Positions 45,442-53,829 of a stretch of DNA of 57,302 nucleotides are shown one piece after another. The stretch's first letter is position 1; each line of letters begins with the position of its first letter. The stretch is from Exilibacterium sp. (lineage in GTDB: Bacteria; Pseudomonadota; Gammaproteobacteria; Pseudomonadales; Cellvibrionaceae). The notes below the pieces were generated by a model, which saw nothing but the letters and a program-made list of their open reading frames with translations, did not search any database and was not told where the DNA came from. The translations under genes were made by a program, and so were the position numbers. The stretch covers positions 1 to 57,302 of the forward strand of contig JANQMH010000058.1 of the NCBI GenBank assembly GCA_028280195.1. The letters run 5' to 3'.

Positions 45442-45654
45442 ATGGCAGTTCGCGAAACAGGCACCGTTAAATGGTTTAACAATGCCCGGGGTTACGGTTT
45501 TATCACCCGCGGCGAGGGAAGCGACGATGTCTTCGTGCACTATCGCAGTATTCGTGGGGAAGGCTACAGATCCTTGAACGAAGGCCAGTCGGTCGAGTTC
45601 AATATTCTCGAGGGCGACAAAGGGCTGCAGGCCGAAGACGTGGAGTGCGTTTAG
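45442..45654 (+). CDS. Cold-shock protein (CspA family)
   Basis: 70 residues, one cold-shock domain: [16 protein letters not shown] with the RNP1 motif GYGFI and RNP2 region VFVHYRSI, ending LQAEDVECV. These proteins bind single-stranded RNA and melt secondary structure. The leader of about 230 bases, AT-rich toward the start, could carry temperature-responsive folding as in other csp genes. GAGG lies about 9 bases before the ATG. Monocistronic, convergent with csiV. Confidence 0.94.
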   Translation: MAVRETGTVKWFNNARGYGFITRGEGSDDVFVHYRSIRGEGYRSLNEGQSVEFNILEGDKGLQAEDVECV

Positions 45655-45696
45655 TCCGTCTCGAAGGCGTACTGAGGGCCTGCCGGCGTATAGTGT

Positions 45697-46626
45697 CTAT
45701 GGCTGCGGCAGTGCGGCATTGAGGTCGGCCTGGGTCTCGGGTTGCGGTATCTCATAGGGCGTCATTTTCACCAGCAGCCCCAGAAACGGGTGGTCGAGGT
45801 AGTGCACCTCGCCGCTGCGAATGCGGCTGCGTTTCTGCCGGAATGTCACGATGCGGTCGACCACATGGGGTCGCGAGAGTATGTTCTCGTACAGGCCTGC
45901 GGGCGCCTGCCGGTATCCCCATAAATCCACTTCAGCGCTGTCGCCGGCGAGCAGTGACGCCGCGCCGCTGCTGCGCTGCGGGCGCTGCGGCAGCTCGGGC
46001 CAGCCGCCGGAACCCTGGCCGAAGTTGGCGCTGAACTCAGACAACCACAGATTGGTATGCAAATGCAGATAGCGGGCAATGCTGATGATGATGCTGCCCT
46101 CGAGTTCGCTGTGTTCGCCAAAGCTGTCGCCGCCGTCGATGAGGATGGCAGGCGCCTTGTCGAGCGCCACCATGGGCTGGCGCCAGGCCTGGTGAAACAG
46201 CACCCGGTAGCGCGAGCCGCGGCGCAGGTCGCGCGCCTGTGGATTCAACTGGCGCTCGGCCTCGGGCAGCAGCAGGTAGGGTTCCCGCGCCAGGTCCACC
46301 GGCGCTTCGGGCGGCAGCGGTGAAGCCGCCTCAGCGCCGGATGGCGCGGGTGTAGCGGCGGCGGTGTCGGCCGGCGCCGGGGCGGCGGCCAGCTCGCCCG
46401 GGTCTTGCAGCGCCATCCAGTTGGGCGGGTAGGCCAGCGGCACATCCCGCGGCCAGATCTCCTGCGGATCGCCGGCCGGCGGGCGCTGGGCGAAGATGAT
46501 GATTTCGACCTGGTACCAGCGCGGCGCCTCCTGCGGGCTTTGCCGCGCCTGCGCGCGGCTGTCGGCGGCAGTGCCGAGTAACAGCGCCAGGCAGATCAGG
46601 CTGGTGGGAAAACGGTGGGTTGTCAT
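45697..46626 (-). CDS. csiV: CsiV family protein (peptidoglycan-binding, periplasmic)
   Basis: 309 residues with a clear export signal (SLICLALLLGTAADSRA). The mature part begins APRWYQVEIIIFAQRPP, followed by a Pro/Ala-rich segment and a C-terminal region RYRVLFHQAWRQP and SRIRSGEVHYLDHPFLGLL typical of the CsiV family. CsiV in Vibrio cholerae binds peptidoglycan and is needed for growth with D-amino acid-rich wall through LpoA. Its ATG shares one base with the mfd stop (TGATG), so it is translationally coupled to mfd, as in Pseudomonas. Confidence 0.88.
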   Translation of the reverse strand: MTTHRFPTSLICLALLLGTAADSRAQARQSPQEAPRWYQVEIIIFAQRPPAGDPQEIWPRDVPLAYPPNWMALQDPGELAAAPAPADTAAATPAPSGAEAASPLPPEAPVDLAREPYLLLPEAERQLNPQARDLRRGSRYRVLFHQAWRQPMVALDKAPAILIDGGDSFGEHSELEGSIIISIARYLHLHTNLWLSEFSANFGQGSGGWPELPQRPQRSSGAASLLAGDSAEVDLWGYRQAPAGLYENILSRPHVVDRIVTFRQKRSRIRSGEVHYLDHPFLGLLVKMTPYEIPQPETQADLNAALPQP

Positions 46627-49600
46627 CAGGCGGCTTCTTCCTTTGGCGTCAGGTGGGTAAGAATGTCGTCTACCGTTTGCAGACGCTGCTCGCTATTTTC
46701 CATATCGAGAGAAAATTTTAAATGGCTGGCGCCTTCCAGTCGGTAAATCTGTGGCTGGTTTTGCACCATTTTGACAATTTTCAGCGGATCGACGCGCGTT
46801 TCCCGAGAGAATTCCATGCGCCCGCCGCGGGCGGAGGCCTCGAGCTTCTCGATGCCCAGGCGCTGGGCTTTGAGTTTCAGCTGGGTCAGCCGAAACAGGT
46901 TTTTGGTCGCCGCCGGCAGCAGGCCGAAGCGGTCGATCATCTCCACCTGCAGGTCGCGCAGGCTTTCCTCGCTGTCGGCACTGGCCACGCGCTTGTACAT
47001 AATCAGGCGGGTGTGCACATCGGGCAGGTAGTCGTCGGGAATCAGCGCCGGTATGCGCAGGTTGACATCGATATTGCTGTCCAGCGGCTGCTCGATATCC
47101 GGCGTCTTGCCGGTCTTGATGGCTTTGACGGCGCGGTCGAGCATCTCCATGTAGAGTGAAAAGCCGATGGCCTGCATCTGCCCGCTCTGGTCCTCGCCGA
47201 GCAGTTCGCCGGCGCCGCGGATTTCCAGGTCGTGGGTTGCGAGGGTAAAACCGGCGCCCAGGTCCTCGGCGCTGGCGATTGCCTCCAGGCGCTTGACGGC
47301 ATCGGCGGTCATCGCTTTTTGATGCGGTGTCAGCAGGTAGGCGTAGGCCTGGTGGTGGGAGCGCCCGACGCGGCCGCGCAGCTGGTGCAGCTGTGCCAGG
47401 CCGAATTTATCGGCGCGGTTGATAATGATCGTGTTGGCGCTGGGGACGTCGATGCCGGTTTCAATGATGGTGGTACACACCAGAATATTGAAGCGCTTGT
47501 GGTAGAAGTCCGACATCACCTGTTCCAGTTCGCGCTCGCGCATCTGCCCGTGGCCGATGGCGATGCGACCCTCCGGCACCAGTTCCCTCAGTTCGCGCGC
47601 CGCCTGCTCGATGGTTTTGACTTCGTTGTGCAGATAGTAAACCTGGCCGCCGCGCAGCAGCTCGCGCAGAATCGCCTCCTTGGCCAGCGCGACATCGTGC
47701 TGGCGCACAAAGGTTTTCACCGACAGCCGCCTGGCTGGCGGCGTGGCGATGATGGACAGGTCGCGAATGCCCGACATGGCCATATTCAGCGTCCGCGGGA
47801 TCGGCGTGGCCGTCAATGTGAGAATGTCCACCTCCGAGCGCAGCGACTTCAGCCGCTCCTTCTGCTGCACACCAAAGCGGTGTTCCTCGTCGATGATCAC
47901 CAGCCCCAGGGCTTTATAGCGCAGCCCCGCCTGCAACAGTTTGTGCGTGCCGATGATGATATCGATCTTGCCGGCGGTGATCTTCTCCTGCACCGCGGCA
48001 CTGTCTTTGGCGCTGCGAAAGCGCGACAGCACTTCCACGCTGACCGGCCAATCGGCGAAGCGGTCCTTGAAGTTCTCGTAGTGCTGTTGTGCCAGCAGCG
48101 TGGTGGGCACCAGCATGGCCACCTGCTTGCCGGAGTGCACGGCGATGAATGCGGCGCGCATGGCGACCTCGGTTTTGCCGAAGCCGACATCACCGCACAC
48201 CAGCCGGTCCATGGCGCCGGGTGCGATCATGTCCCGGTATACCGCTTCGATGGCGTCCTGCTGGTCGGGCGTTTCCTCGAACGGGAAGCCGGCGGCGAAA
48301 TTGCGGTAGGCCTCCTGGGGATCGCTGAAGGCAAAGCCCTCGCGGGCGGCGCGGCGGGCATAGATGTCGAGCAGCTCGGCGGCGGTGTCGCGGATCTGTT
48401 CGGCCGCTTTGCGTTTGGCTTTCTGCCACTGTTCACTGCCGAGCCGGTGCAGCGGAGCCAGATCCTCTTCCGAACCGCTGTAGCGGCTGATCAGGTGCAG
48501 GTTGGCCACCGGCACATAGAGCTTGGCGTTGTCGGCGTACTCGAGCATCAAAAACTCGCTGGCCTGGCCCTCCACCTCCAGGGTTTCCAGGCCGCGGTAG
48601 CGGCCCACGCCGTGGTCGATATGCACCACCGGGGCGCCGATGCGCAGCTCGGTGAGGTTTTTGATGATCTGCTCGCCCTGGTCCTGACTCTGTTTGCGGC
48701 GCCGGCGCTGCTGTTGCACGCGGTCGCCGAACAGCTGTGCTTCGGCGATCAGCGACACTGCCGGCGCCGCCAGCTCGGTGCCGTCTTCCAGTGCAGCTAC
48801 GGTAATGGCAACCGCCGCCCGATCAGCGCTGAAATCGTGTTGCAGGAAGTCGTGCCAGCCGCTGCAGATTTGCGGTCGCACATCGATGCGCTGCAGCAGC
48901 TCCAGCAGTGTCTCGCGGCGCCCGGCGCTCTCGGCGCACAGCAGCACCCGCTTGGAGGTTTCCCGCAGCCGCTTTTGCAGTGCCTGCAGCGGATTTTCCG
49001 CCTGTGCGTTGACCGGCAGCCTGGGCGGCTGCGCGCTGCTGAAGTTTATACAGCCGGCGCCCGGCTGCAGCGCTTCCCGCTCCACCTGGCAGCGCGGGTA
49101 GCGTTTCAGCGCGGCAAAGACGTCGCCGGCACCGAGAAAAACCTCGGCGGCCGGCAGCAGCGGGCGCTGCGGGTCGACGCAGCGGCTGTGGTAGCGCTGG
49201 CTGGCCTCGCGCCAGAAATTCTCCACCGCGCCGTCGAGCCGTCCCAGGGTCAGCGCCAGGGTCTGTGCCGGCAGGTAGTCGAACAGGCTGCTGCACTGGG
49301 GGAAAAACAGCGGCAGATAGTATTCGATACCCGGCGGTGCGATGGCATCACTGATATCCTGGTAGATGGGGCATGCGCGGTGGTCGACATCGAAGCGCTC
49401 GTGCCAGTGGTCCTTGAAGAACTTGATACCGGCGCTGTCGAGCGGGTATTCCTTGGCCGGCAGCAGATCGATGGCATCGACTTTGGCGATGGTGCGCTGG
49501 GTGTCGGGATCGAAGGTGCGCAGGGTTTCGATTTCATCGTCGAACAGGTCGATGCGATAGGGCTGGTCACTGCCCATGGGAAAGATATCCAGCAGCGCGC

Positions 49601-50114
49601 CGCGCACCGTGAATTCGCCGTGCTCGTACACGGTGTCGACGCAGCGGTAGCCGCTGCTTTCCAGCTGTGCGCGCATGCTGTCGATATCGAAGGCCTGCCC
49701 GCAGCGCAGCACCAGGCTGTTGGCGGTGAGGTAGGCGGGCGGAGCCAGGCGGTGCATCAGGGTGGTGACCGAGACTACTAGTATGCCGCGCTTGATCGAG
49801 GGCAGCCGATAGAGTGTGCGCAGGCGCTCGGAAATAATGTCCTGGTGGGGCGAGAAGGTGTCGTAAGGCAGGGTTTCCCAATCCGGAAAGTGCAGAATCG
49901 GCATGGGATCGCGCGGATCGCTGAAAAACGCCAGTTCCGTTTCCAGCTGCGCCGCCTCACCGGTATTGGGCGTGACGATCAGGGTCAGGCTGGGGTGTTT
50001 TTGTGCCGCCGACAGCAGCGCCAGGGCGCGGGCGCCGCCAAACAGCTGGCCCCACTGCTTCTTGTCGCCCGGCTTGCCGGGCAGGGGGGGATCGCTGGGG
50101 TTGTATAAGGTCAT
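46626..50114 (-). CDS. mfd: Transcription-repair coupling factor
   Basis: 1162 residues, close to the 1148 of E. coli Mfd. The UvrB-homology N-terminal part (ILHFPDWETLPYDTFSPHQD, FDYLPAQTLALTL), the RNA-polymerase-interacting domain (GAPVVHIDHGVGRYRGL), the RecG-like translocase with Walker A GDVGFGKTEVA and Walker B VIIDEEHRFGV, TATPIPRTLNMAMSGIRDL, and the C-terminal TRCF domain are all present. Mfd removes stalled RNA polymerase and recruits UvrA. Divergent from gap, with a long shared upstream region. A long antisense open frame over this gene is a base-composition artefact. Confidence 0.97.
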   Translation of the reverse strand: MTLYNPSDPPLPGKPGDKKQWGQLFGGARALALLSAAQKHPSLTLIVTPNTGEAAQLETELAFFSDPRDPMPILHFPDWETLPYDTFSPHQDIISERLRTLYRLPSIKRGILVVSVTTLMHRLAPPAYLTANSLVLRCGQAFDIDSMRAQLESSGYRCVDTVYEHGEFTVRGALLDIFPMGSDQPYRIDLFDDEIETLRTFDPDTQRTIAKVDAIDLLPAKEYPLDSAGIKFFKDHWHERFDVDHRACPIYQDISDAIAPPGIEYYLPLFFPQCSSLFDYLPAQTLALTLGRLDGAVENFWREASQRYHSRCVDPQRPLLPAAEVFLGAGDVFAALKRYPRCQVEREALQPGAGCINFSSAQPPRLPVNAQAENPLQALQKRLRETSKRVLLCAESAGRRETLLELLQRIDVRPQICSGWHDFLQHDFSADRAAVAITVAALEDGTELAAPAVSLIAEAQLFGDRVQQQRRRRKQSQDQGEQIIKNLTELRIGAPVVHIDHGVGRYRGLETLEVEGQASEFLMLEYADNAKLYVPVANLHLISRYSGSEEDLAPLHRLGSEQWQKAKRKAAEQIRDTAAELLDIYARRAAREGFAFSDPQEAYRNFAAGFPFEETPDQQDAIEAVYRDMIAPGAMDRLVCGDVGFGKTEVAMRAAFIAVHSGKQVAMLVPTTLLAQQHYENFKDRFADWPVSVEVLSRFRSAKDSAAVQEKITAGKIDIIIGTHKLLQAGLRYKALGLVIIDEEHRFGVQQKERLKSLRSEVDILTLTATPIPRTLNMAMSGIRDLSIIATPPARRLSVKTFVRQHDVALAKEAILRELLRGGQVYYLHNEVKTIEQAARELRELVPEGRIAIGHGQMRERELEQVMSDFYHKRFNILVCTTIIETGIDVPSANTIIINRADKFGLAQLHQLRGRVGRSHHQAYAYLLTPHQKAMTADAVKRLEAIASAEDLGAGFTLATHDLEIRGAGELLGEDQSGQMQAIGFSLYMEMLDRAVKAIKTGKTPDIEQPLDSNIDVNLRIPALIPDDYLPDVHTRLIMYKRVASADSEESLRDLQVEMIDRFGLLPAATKNLFRLTQLKLKAQRLGIEKLEASARGGRMEFSRETRVDPLKIVKMVQNQPQIYRLEGASHLKFSLDMENSEQRLQTVDDILTHLTPKEEAA

Positions 50115-50245
50115 GGAGCTAGATCGATAACTGCAATAAAAAAGGGGGGCTATTGTACTGGCCTTTGGCGCTGTTGCGCACAGTCTATATCAGATTCCGC
50201 CGGGCGGCTGGCAAATAGTCATATAAATAGCCCGTTCCGGGGATG

Positions 50246-50275
50246 CCGCGGGGCCGGGAGGCCGCGGTATTTTTT
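50246..50275 (+). terminator. Terminator-like hairpin in the gap leader
   Basis: The arms CCGC-GGCC and GGCC-GCGG (one two-base bulge) pair around the loop GGGA and are followed by TATTTTTT, the shape of an intrinsic terminator on the gap strand. It lies about 190 bases before the gap start and may be an attenuator if the TATAAA at 50222 is the promoter. Confidence 0.45.
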
Positions 50276-50427
50276 CGTATTGCGTCGCGTTGGCGTTGTC
50301 ACCATAATACCCTCGCCGACGCCCGCGGGGCCGACGATAACACCATAAGCGCCGCGGGGCCCGCGCCGTTCAGACGGGCGGGGCGGATGCCCGTAGGCGC
50401 CGGCGATAACGACGAGAGACTCTATAA

Positions 50428-50461
50428 ACACGAAGGTAACTGCAACACGAAGGTAACTGCT
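50428..50461 (+). repeat. 17-bp tandem duplication over the gap ribosome site
   Basis: Two adjacent 17-base units of type ACACGAAGGTAACTGCN directly before the GTG of gap; they differ only at the last base. Each copy contains GAAGG, so the Shine-Dalgarno is duplicated, the second copy being 8 bases from the start codon. Confidence 0.88.
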
Positions 50462-51916
50462 GTGAATCGACCCAAGCCGGATGATTATTTCAAAGACTGG
50501 AAAGAACGGGAAGCCCTGGCCGAGGCCATGATTCCAATGATTGGCAAGCTCAACCGCGAGCGCAATGTCGGCGTGTATATCTACGGGCGGCCGCTGGTGA
50601 ACCGCTCGGTGATCGATATCATGAAGGCGCACCGCTTTGTGCGGCAGGTCGAGGCCAATGAATTGTCGGAGTTTGAGAGCTACCCGATTCTGGAGGCGCT
50701 GAGCCGGCTCAATCTGGGGCCCGCCCATATCGATCTGGGCCAACTGGCGGTGAAGTACATGAAGCAGGAGGGCGCACTGGATATCGAGGCCTTTGTCGCC
50801 AATGAGCTGCGGGGCTTTATCGGCAGCGGCCACAAACCGCTGCCCAGGGCCCAGGATGTGGTGCTCTACGGCTTCGGCCGCATCGGCCGCCTGGTAACCC
50901 GCCTGCTGGTGGAGAAGGCCGGCAGCGGCGACGTGCTGCGGCTGCGGGCAATTGTGGTGCGCAAGGGCAAGGGCAACGATCTGGTCAAGCGCGCCAGCCT
51001 GCTGCGTCGCGACTCGATACACGGCAGTTTCAAAGGCACTATCCGCGTCGATGAGGATACCAATACCCTGGTCTGCAACGGTAACGAAATCAAGGTTATC
51101 TATGCCAACTCTCCCGCTGAAGTCGACTATACCGAGCACGGTATTGACGCTGCCATCGTCGTCGACAATACCGGTGTATGGCGCGACGAAGAGGGGCTGG
51201 GCCAGCATTTGCAGTGCCCCGGTGCCGCCAAGGTGATTCTGACCGCGCCGGGCAAGGGCAGTATTAAAAATGTGGTATACGGTATCAACAACGGCGATAT
51301 TTCGCCGGATGACAAGGTGCTTTCGGCGGCCTCCTGCACCACCAATGCCATTGTGCCGGTATTGAAGGCGATACTCGACAAGTTCGGTGTCGAGCACGGC
51401 CACGTGGAGACGGTGCACGCCTATACCAATGACCAGAATCTGATCGACAATTACCACAAAGGCGAGCGCCGCGGGCGCAGTGCCGCACTGAACATGGTGC
51501 TGACCGAAACCGGTGCCGCCAAGGCGGTGGCCAAGGCGCTGCCGCAGCTGCAGGGCAGGCTTACCGGCAATGCCATTCGCGTGCCGACGCCGAACGTATC
51601 GATGGCCATTCTCAATCTGCAGTTGAGCACGCCGGCCAGCGCCGATGAGATCAACGAGTATATGCGCGAGGTGGCGCTGCATTCGCAGCTGCAGCAGCAG
51701 ATCGATTACACCAATTCACCTGAAGTGGTGTCGACTGATTTCGTCGGCTCGCGCCACGCCTGTGTGTTTGACAGTAAGGCCACCATTGCCGAGGGTAAGA
51801 GCGCGGTACTTTACTGCTGGTACGACAATGAGTTTGGCTACAGCTGTCAGGTGGTGCGCTGCCTGGAAGATATGGCGGGTGTCGATTACGAGGTTTACCC
51901 CAAGCGCGTTTCCTGA
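50462..51916 (+). CDS. gap: Glyceraldehyde-3-phosphate dehydrogenase, long form
   Basis: 484 residues from GTG 50462, chosen because a duplicated GAAGG lies before it; the upstream open frame is leader sequence. An N-terminal extension of about 127 residues (DYFKDWKEREALAEAMIP, YIYGRPLVNRSVIDIM) precedes the GAPDH core with NAD-binding GFGRIGR (137-143) and the catalytic cysteine C292 in SAASCTTNAIVP. The extended form beside mfd is typical of Pseudomonas and relatives. It interconverts glyceraldehyde 3-phosphate and 1,3-bisphosphoglycerate, likely in the gluconeogenic or anabolic direction, though direction is not shown by sequence. Confidence 0.95.
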   Translation: MNRPKPDDYFKDWKEREALAEAMIPMIGKLNRERNVGVYIYGRPLVNRSVIDIMKAHRFVRQVEANELSEFESYPILEALSRLNLGPAHIDLGQLAVKYMKQEGALDIEAFVANELRGFIGSGHKPLPRAQDVVLYGFGRIGRLVTRLLVEKAGSGDVLRLRAIVVRKGKGNDLVKRASLLRRDSIHGSFKGTIRVDEDTNTLVCNGNEIKVIYANSPAEVDYTEHGIDAAIVVDNTGVWRDEEGLGQHLQCPGAAKVILTAPGKGSIKNVVYGINNGDISPDDKVLSAASCTTNAIVPVLKAILDKFGVEHGHVETVHAYTNDQNLIDNYHKGERRGRSAALNMVLTETGAAKAVAKALPQLQGRLTGNAIRVPTPNVSMAILNLQLSTPASADEINEYMREVALHSQLQQQIDYTNSPEVVSTDFVGSRHACVFDSKATIAEGKSAVLYCWYDNEFGYSCQVVRCLEDMAGVDYEVYPKRVS

Positions 51917-51935
51917 TGTTGTGGTGGGGAACTAC

Positions 51936-51978
51936 AGTGCCGCCCCTCACCGGTGAGAACCGACCGGGGCGGCACTTT
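51936..51978 (+). terminator. Hairpin terminator between gap and the convergent sulfatase
   Basis: AGTGCCGCCCC pairs perfectly with GGGGCGGCACT (51936-51946 and 51966-51976), followed by TTT. The loop contains an inner palindrome TCACCGGTGA. It probably ends gap transcripts, and on the other strand sulfatase ones. Confidence 0.7.
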
Positions 51979-51997
51979 CCAACCAAGATCTCAACGA

Positions 51998-53746
51998 CTA
52001 CTGCAAAGCATTCAAAAGAGTCGGTTCACTTTCCCGATAACCGTAGCGAATTGCCTTGGCGCTGACCTCGGTGCTGGCCGCAACGGTAAACGGCCCGGTA
52101 TAAAGTCGCCATTCACCCTCGGGATCGCCGCCCAGGCGGTAGCCGATGGAGGCGCCGGCTGTGGCGCTGCTGATACTGACCCGCTGCTGCCCGCCGCCGG
52201 CAGCGGAGGCATCCAGCTGCGGCGCCGCTGTCAGCGGTTGCTGCCGCCCGGGCCAGATGCGCTCGATCAGTTCGATCTCGCTGATTGCGCTCAAATCCCC
52301 GCTGCGCTCGATCCACTGGTCCAACTCCCGTCGCAGGCGCTGCAGCTCGGCGCTGTAGCGCTCCGACTGCGCCAGGTTGACGGTTTCGTGGGGGTCGTCC
52401 TGCAGGTTGTAGAGTTCCTCCGCCGGCCGCGGCGTAGCGAAGTAGGATGCCTGCAGGGCATCGAGCTGGCCGGTCCGGTGCAGGCGCCACAGTTCGCGCA
52501 TGGTCGGCTGGGCATCGCGGAAGGGTGACGGTTCGAAAAAAGGTTTGGCGGGCATGAAGTTGCGTATGTATTTGAATTTTTCATCGCGCACGGCCCGATA
52601 GCGCTGGCTTACGGCGTCGACCCGATCTGAGGCGGCAAAGATATACTGGCGGGCAGGCGTGGCTGCGGCGCCGAAATCGCTGCTGAGAAAGTCGCGTCCC
52701 TGGATAAAAGCGGGCACGGCTGCGCCCGCCATATCGAGGATGGTTGGCGCCAGGTCGACAAAGCTGATCAGTTCCTCGCGTACCTCGCCGGCATTTTCGC
52801 CCCCGGGAAAGCGAATCATCATCGGTACACGGATACCGGAATCGTAGACCGAGCGCTTCATTCTCGGCAGGCCGTCGCCGTGGTCGGTGCTGACGATCAC
52901 CACGGTCGAGTCCAGCAGCCCGTCGGCCTGCAGTTCATCCAGGATGCGCTGCACCTGGCGCTCTTCAAAGGCGATATTGTCGTAGTGGCGGGCGATATCG
53001 GCGCGCACTACCGCTGTGTCCGGCAGATAAGGGGGGACCTCGACGGCCTGCGGATCGGTGACGCGCGGCTTGCCGGCCAGTTCGGCGCGGTTGCGCTGTA
53101 TGACCAACTCGGCCAGGCGGTGGCCGCCGGTTTCCATGTCCTCGGGCCAGATATAGCTTTCGTGGGTTTTCAGCAGGGTGATCATGGCGAAGAAAGGTTG
53201 CCCGGGCCGGCGCTTGCGCCAGCTGGCATCCGGCCCTGATTCATCCCAGATGCTGAAGGGCTCGCCGAACTGATAGTCGGTTTTGTAGTTGTTGCTGGTG
53301 TAGTAGCCGGCGGCGCGCAGTAACTCGGGAAATGCCTTGACGTCTGCCGCAGGCACGGCCTCATATTCGATCGGGCCGCCGCCTTTGAGACCCAGCAGGC
53401 CCTTGGTACGCATGTGCTGGGCGCCCAGTGTCTGCTGGTGCACGCCGGTAATCAGCGCTGCCCGGCTCGGCGCGCACACGCCGGCGGCGGTAAAGGTATT
53501 CGGGAAGCGAACCGATTCGCGCGCCAGCGCGTCCAGTACCGGCGTGGTGGCGATATCGTCGCCAAAGGCACCGATGCGCGGGCTCATGTCCTCAAACAGA
53601 ATCAGTACGATATTCGGCTCGCCGTGCTTGGCGGTGCGACTGACTTCGGTTGCGGCATTGCCGGTCTGCTCGGAATGGTTGCTGCCGCAGGCGGCAAGCA
53701 GCACCGCGGAAATAATGGCGATTGACAGTGGGGGCAGTTTTCTCAT
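51998..53746 (-). CDS. Sulfatase (formylglycine type), predicted lipoprotein
   Basis: 582 residues from ATG 53746, with AGAGGG 8 bases upstream; a start at 53791 would lie inside a terminator. The signal peptide ends in lipobox LLAAC (lipidated C20). The formylglycine motif CAPSR (C91) in AAGVCAPSRAALITG, metal ligands in ILFEDMSPRIG and VIVSTDHGDG, and GVHQQTLGAQH place it in the type I sulfatase family. A C-terminal module (about 520-582, ASIGYRLGGDPEGEWRLY, SAKAIRYGYRES) looks like a small beta-sandwich add-on found in glycan enzymes. It is predicted to remove sulfate esters from a glycan, using an activating enzyme encoded elsewhere. Confidence 0.9.
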   Translation of the reverse strand: MRKLPPLSIAIISAVLLAACGSNHSEQTGNAATEVSRTAKHGEPNIVLILFEDMSPRIGAFGDDIATTPVLDALARESVRFPNTFTAAGVCAPSRAALITGVHQQTLGAQHMRTKGLLGLKGGGPIEYEAVPAADVKAFPELLRAAGYYTSNNYKTDYQFGEPFSIWDESGPDASWRKRRPGQPFFAMITLLKTHESYIWPEDMETGGHRLAELVIQRNRAELAGKPRVTDPQAVEVPPYLPDTAVVRADIARHYDNIAFEERQVQRILDELQADGLLDSTVVIVSTDHGDGLPRMKRSVYDSGIRVPMMIRFPGGENAGEVREELISFVDLAPTILDMAGAAVPAFIQGRDFLSSDFGAAATPARQYIFAASDRVDAVSQRYRAVRDEKFKYIRNFMPAKPFFEPSPFRDAQPTMRELWRLHRTGQLDALQASYFATPRPAEELYNLQDDPHETVNLAQSERYSAELQRLRRELDQWIERSGDLSAISEIELIERIWPGRQQPLTAAPQLDASAAGGGQQRVSISSATAGASIGYRLGGDPEGEWRLYTGPFTVAASTEVSAKAIRYGYRESEPTLLNALQ

Positions 53747-53791
53747 GGTGGTTGCCCTCTGCAGACTTGGCGGCGTAAAACTTGATGGCAT

Positions 53792-53818
53792 AAAAAAGGG
53801 GGGACCGCTAGGTCCCCC
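53792..53818 (-). terminator. Intrinsic terminator of the TonB receptor gene
   Basis: On the minus strand GGGGGACC and GGTCCCCC form a perfect 8-pair stem with a 4-base loop, closed by a run of six T (53797-53792). It ends 11 bases after the receptor stop and 45 bases before the sulfatase start. Confidence 0.92.
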
Positions 53819-53829
53819 AAACTCGACGG

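Larger units (their letters stand above)
50115..50461. other. Divergent mfd-gap control region
   Basis: About 350 bases between mfd and gap, strongly GC-rich in its second half. It holds TATAAA at 50222, which could be a -10, a terminator-like hairpin at 50246, and a 17-bp duplication over the gap ribosome site. No protein gene is supported. Confidence 0.5.

Noticed and set aside
47232-49781. 849-residue open frame antisense to mfd
   Set aside because: It is an exact shadow of the mfd reading frame in GC-rich DNA; its translation is low in information, has no domain pattern and no ribosome site, while mfd is complete with all motifs.
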